Part shown: positions 63,591 to 64,000 of the stretch, in pieces | How positions within the stretch are numbered: the first letter of the stretch is position 1 | Layout of the letters: each line of letters begins with the position of its first letter | Source of the DNA: Certhia americana | Lineage: Eukaryota > Chordata > Aves > Passeriformes > Certhiidae | DNA: 64,000 nt | Reading direction: 5' to 3' | Assembly: GCA_018697195.1 (NCBI GenBank) | Contig: CM031879.1 | Location: 43,016,704-43,080,703 of the forward strand | Position numbers and translations under genes: made by a program | Notes under the pieces: generated by a model | Databases searched by the model: none | Told to the model about the DNA's origin: nothing | What the model saw: only the letters and a program-made list of their open reading frames with translations

Positions 63591-64000
63591 TGATGTTGAA
63601 AAGCCATTTTTGGGACAGAGGTGGTTGACAAAAGACAGGAATTTTCCTGAGGCTCCTGGGTTGCACAACCAAAAACTACTCAACAGTTCCACTTGCAGTG
63701 ATAAAACCCTGCTGTAGTCATGTAAGTACCAGCTGATAAAGACAGCAATTGAATGCCAGACATGAGGAGAACAAATGAAACACTTGGGGCGTCATTTGCT
63801 CAACTCAGCGTTTCAAGAGCTCAAGATGTGCCACCCCACAGAGTCAAAAAGAGAAGATGAACCTACGCAAAATTTATGAGTGAATGCAAATTTATACAAA
63901 GTAAAATCAGAACAGGTTGGAAGAGAAGGCAGCATGTAACTGATGGGATAGACATGGTTAGCTGACATAAATCACAAGGGCTTGCAGACTGAACATTTCT
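63591..64000. other. Downstream flank of ELK3
   Basis: Unique sequence after the predicted cleavage site. No open frame of note. CDK17 is the usual downstream neighbour of ELK3 in mammals, but none of its exons is visible here. Confidence 0.55.

Noticed and set aside
1..64000. tRNA, rRNA, microRNA precursor or operon-like gene clusters
   Set aside because: No cloverleaf with A/B boxes, no rRNA-like stretch and no long stable hairpin was recognised. The inverted repeats seen have arms of only 7-9 bp.

Overview
This is a vertebrate nuclear genome window, most likely from a bird. It is AT-rich and gene-poor, with long introns and an avian-type CR1 LINE 3' end at about 17277-17990 plus an older CR1 fragment near 26725-27006. 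Microsatellites are scattered through it, and there is one strong CpG island. One protein-coding gene can be supported on either strand: ELK3 (also NET, SAP-2 or ERP), an ETS-family ternary complex factor, on the + strand. Its four coding exons join without a frame break into a 406-residue protein. The human orthologue, from memory, is about 407 residues.

Layout. Positions 1 to about 27150 are intergenic sequence 5' of ELK3. I see no coding exon there, only the CR1 pieces, simple repeats, a small GC-rich patch at about 20540-20960 and a few candidate protein-binding motifs. A CpG island at about 27180-28660 contains the inferred ELK3 promoter and a non-coding first exon ending at about 27887. 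Intron 1 runs about 17.3 kb (27888-45183). Its first 1.3 kb is rich in candidate ETS, AP-1 and E-box sites, and its last 0.7 kb holds an AT-rich block that looks like a reverse-oriented LTR. Coding exons are 45184-45392 (start codon and most of the ETS domain), 53603-54394 (rest of ETS, B-box, inhibitory domain, CtBP motif), 59279-59401 (activation domain) and 61959-62057 (end of the docking motif and stop). A 3'UTR of about 1.5 kb probably ends after the AATAAA at 63566-63571. The last 0.4 kb is downstream flank.

How it works together. The whole window is one transcription unit and its 5' flank. ELK3 binds GGAA-core sites through its ETS domain, contacts SRF through its B-box, represses through an inhibitory domain and a CtBP-binding PLNLS motif, and is switched to an activator by MAP kinase phosphorylation of its C-terminal domain. 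Several ETS-type motifs near its own promoter make autoregulation or cross-regulation by ETS factors possible, which is inference. I did not find an undescribed multi-gene system here. The observations most worth checking are the stacked non-B-DNA tracts at the promoter, a predicted uORF in exon 1, the LTR-like block just before the first coding exon, and an MAPK docking motif split by an intron.
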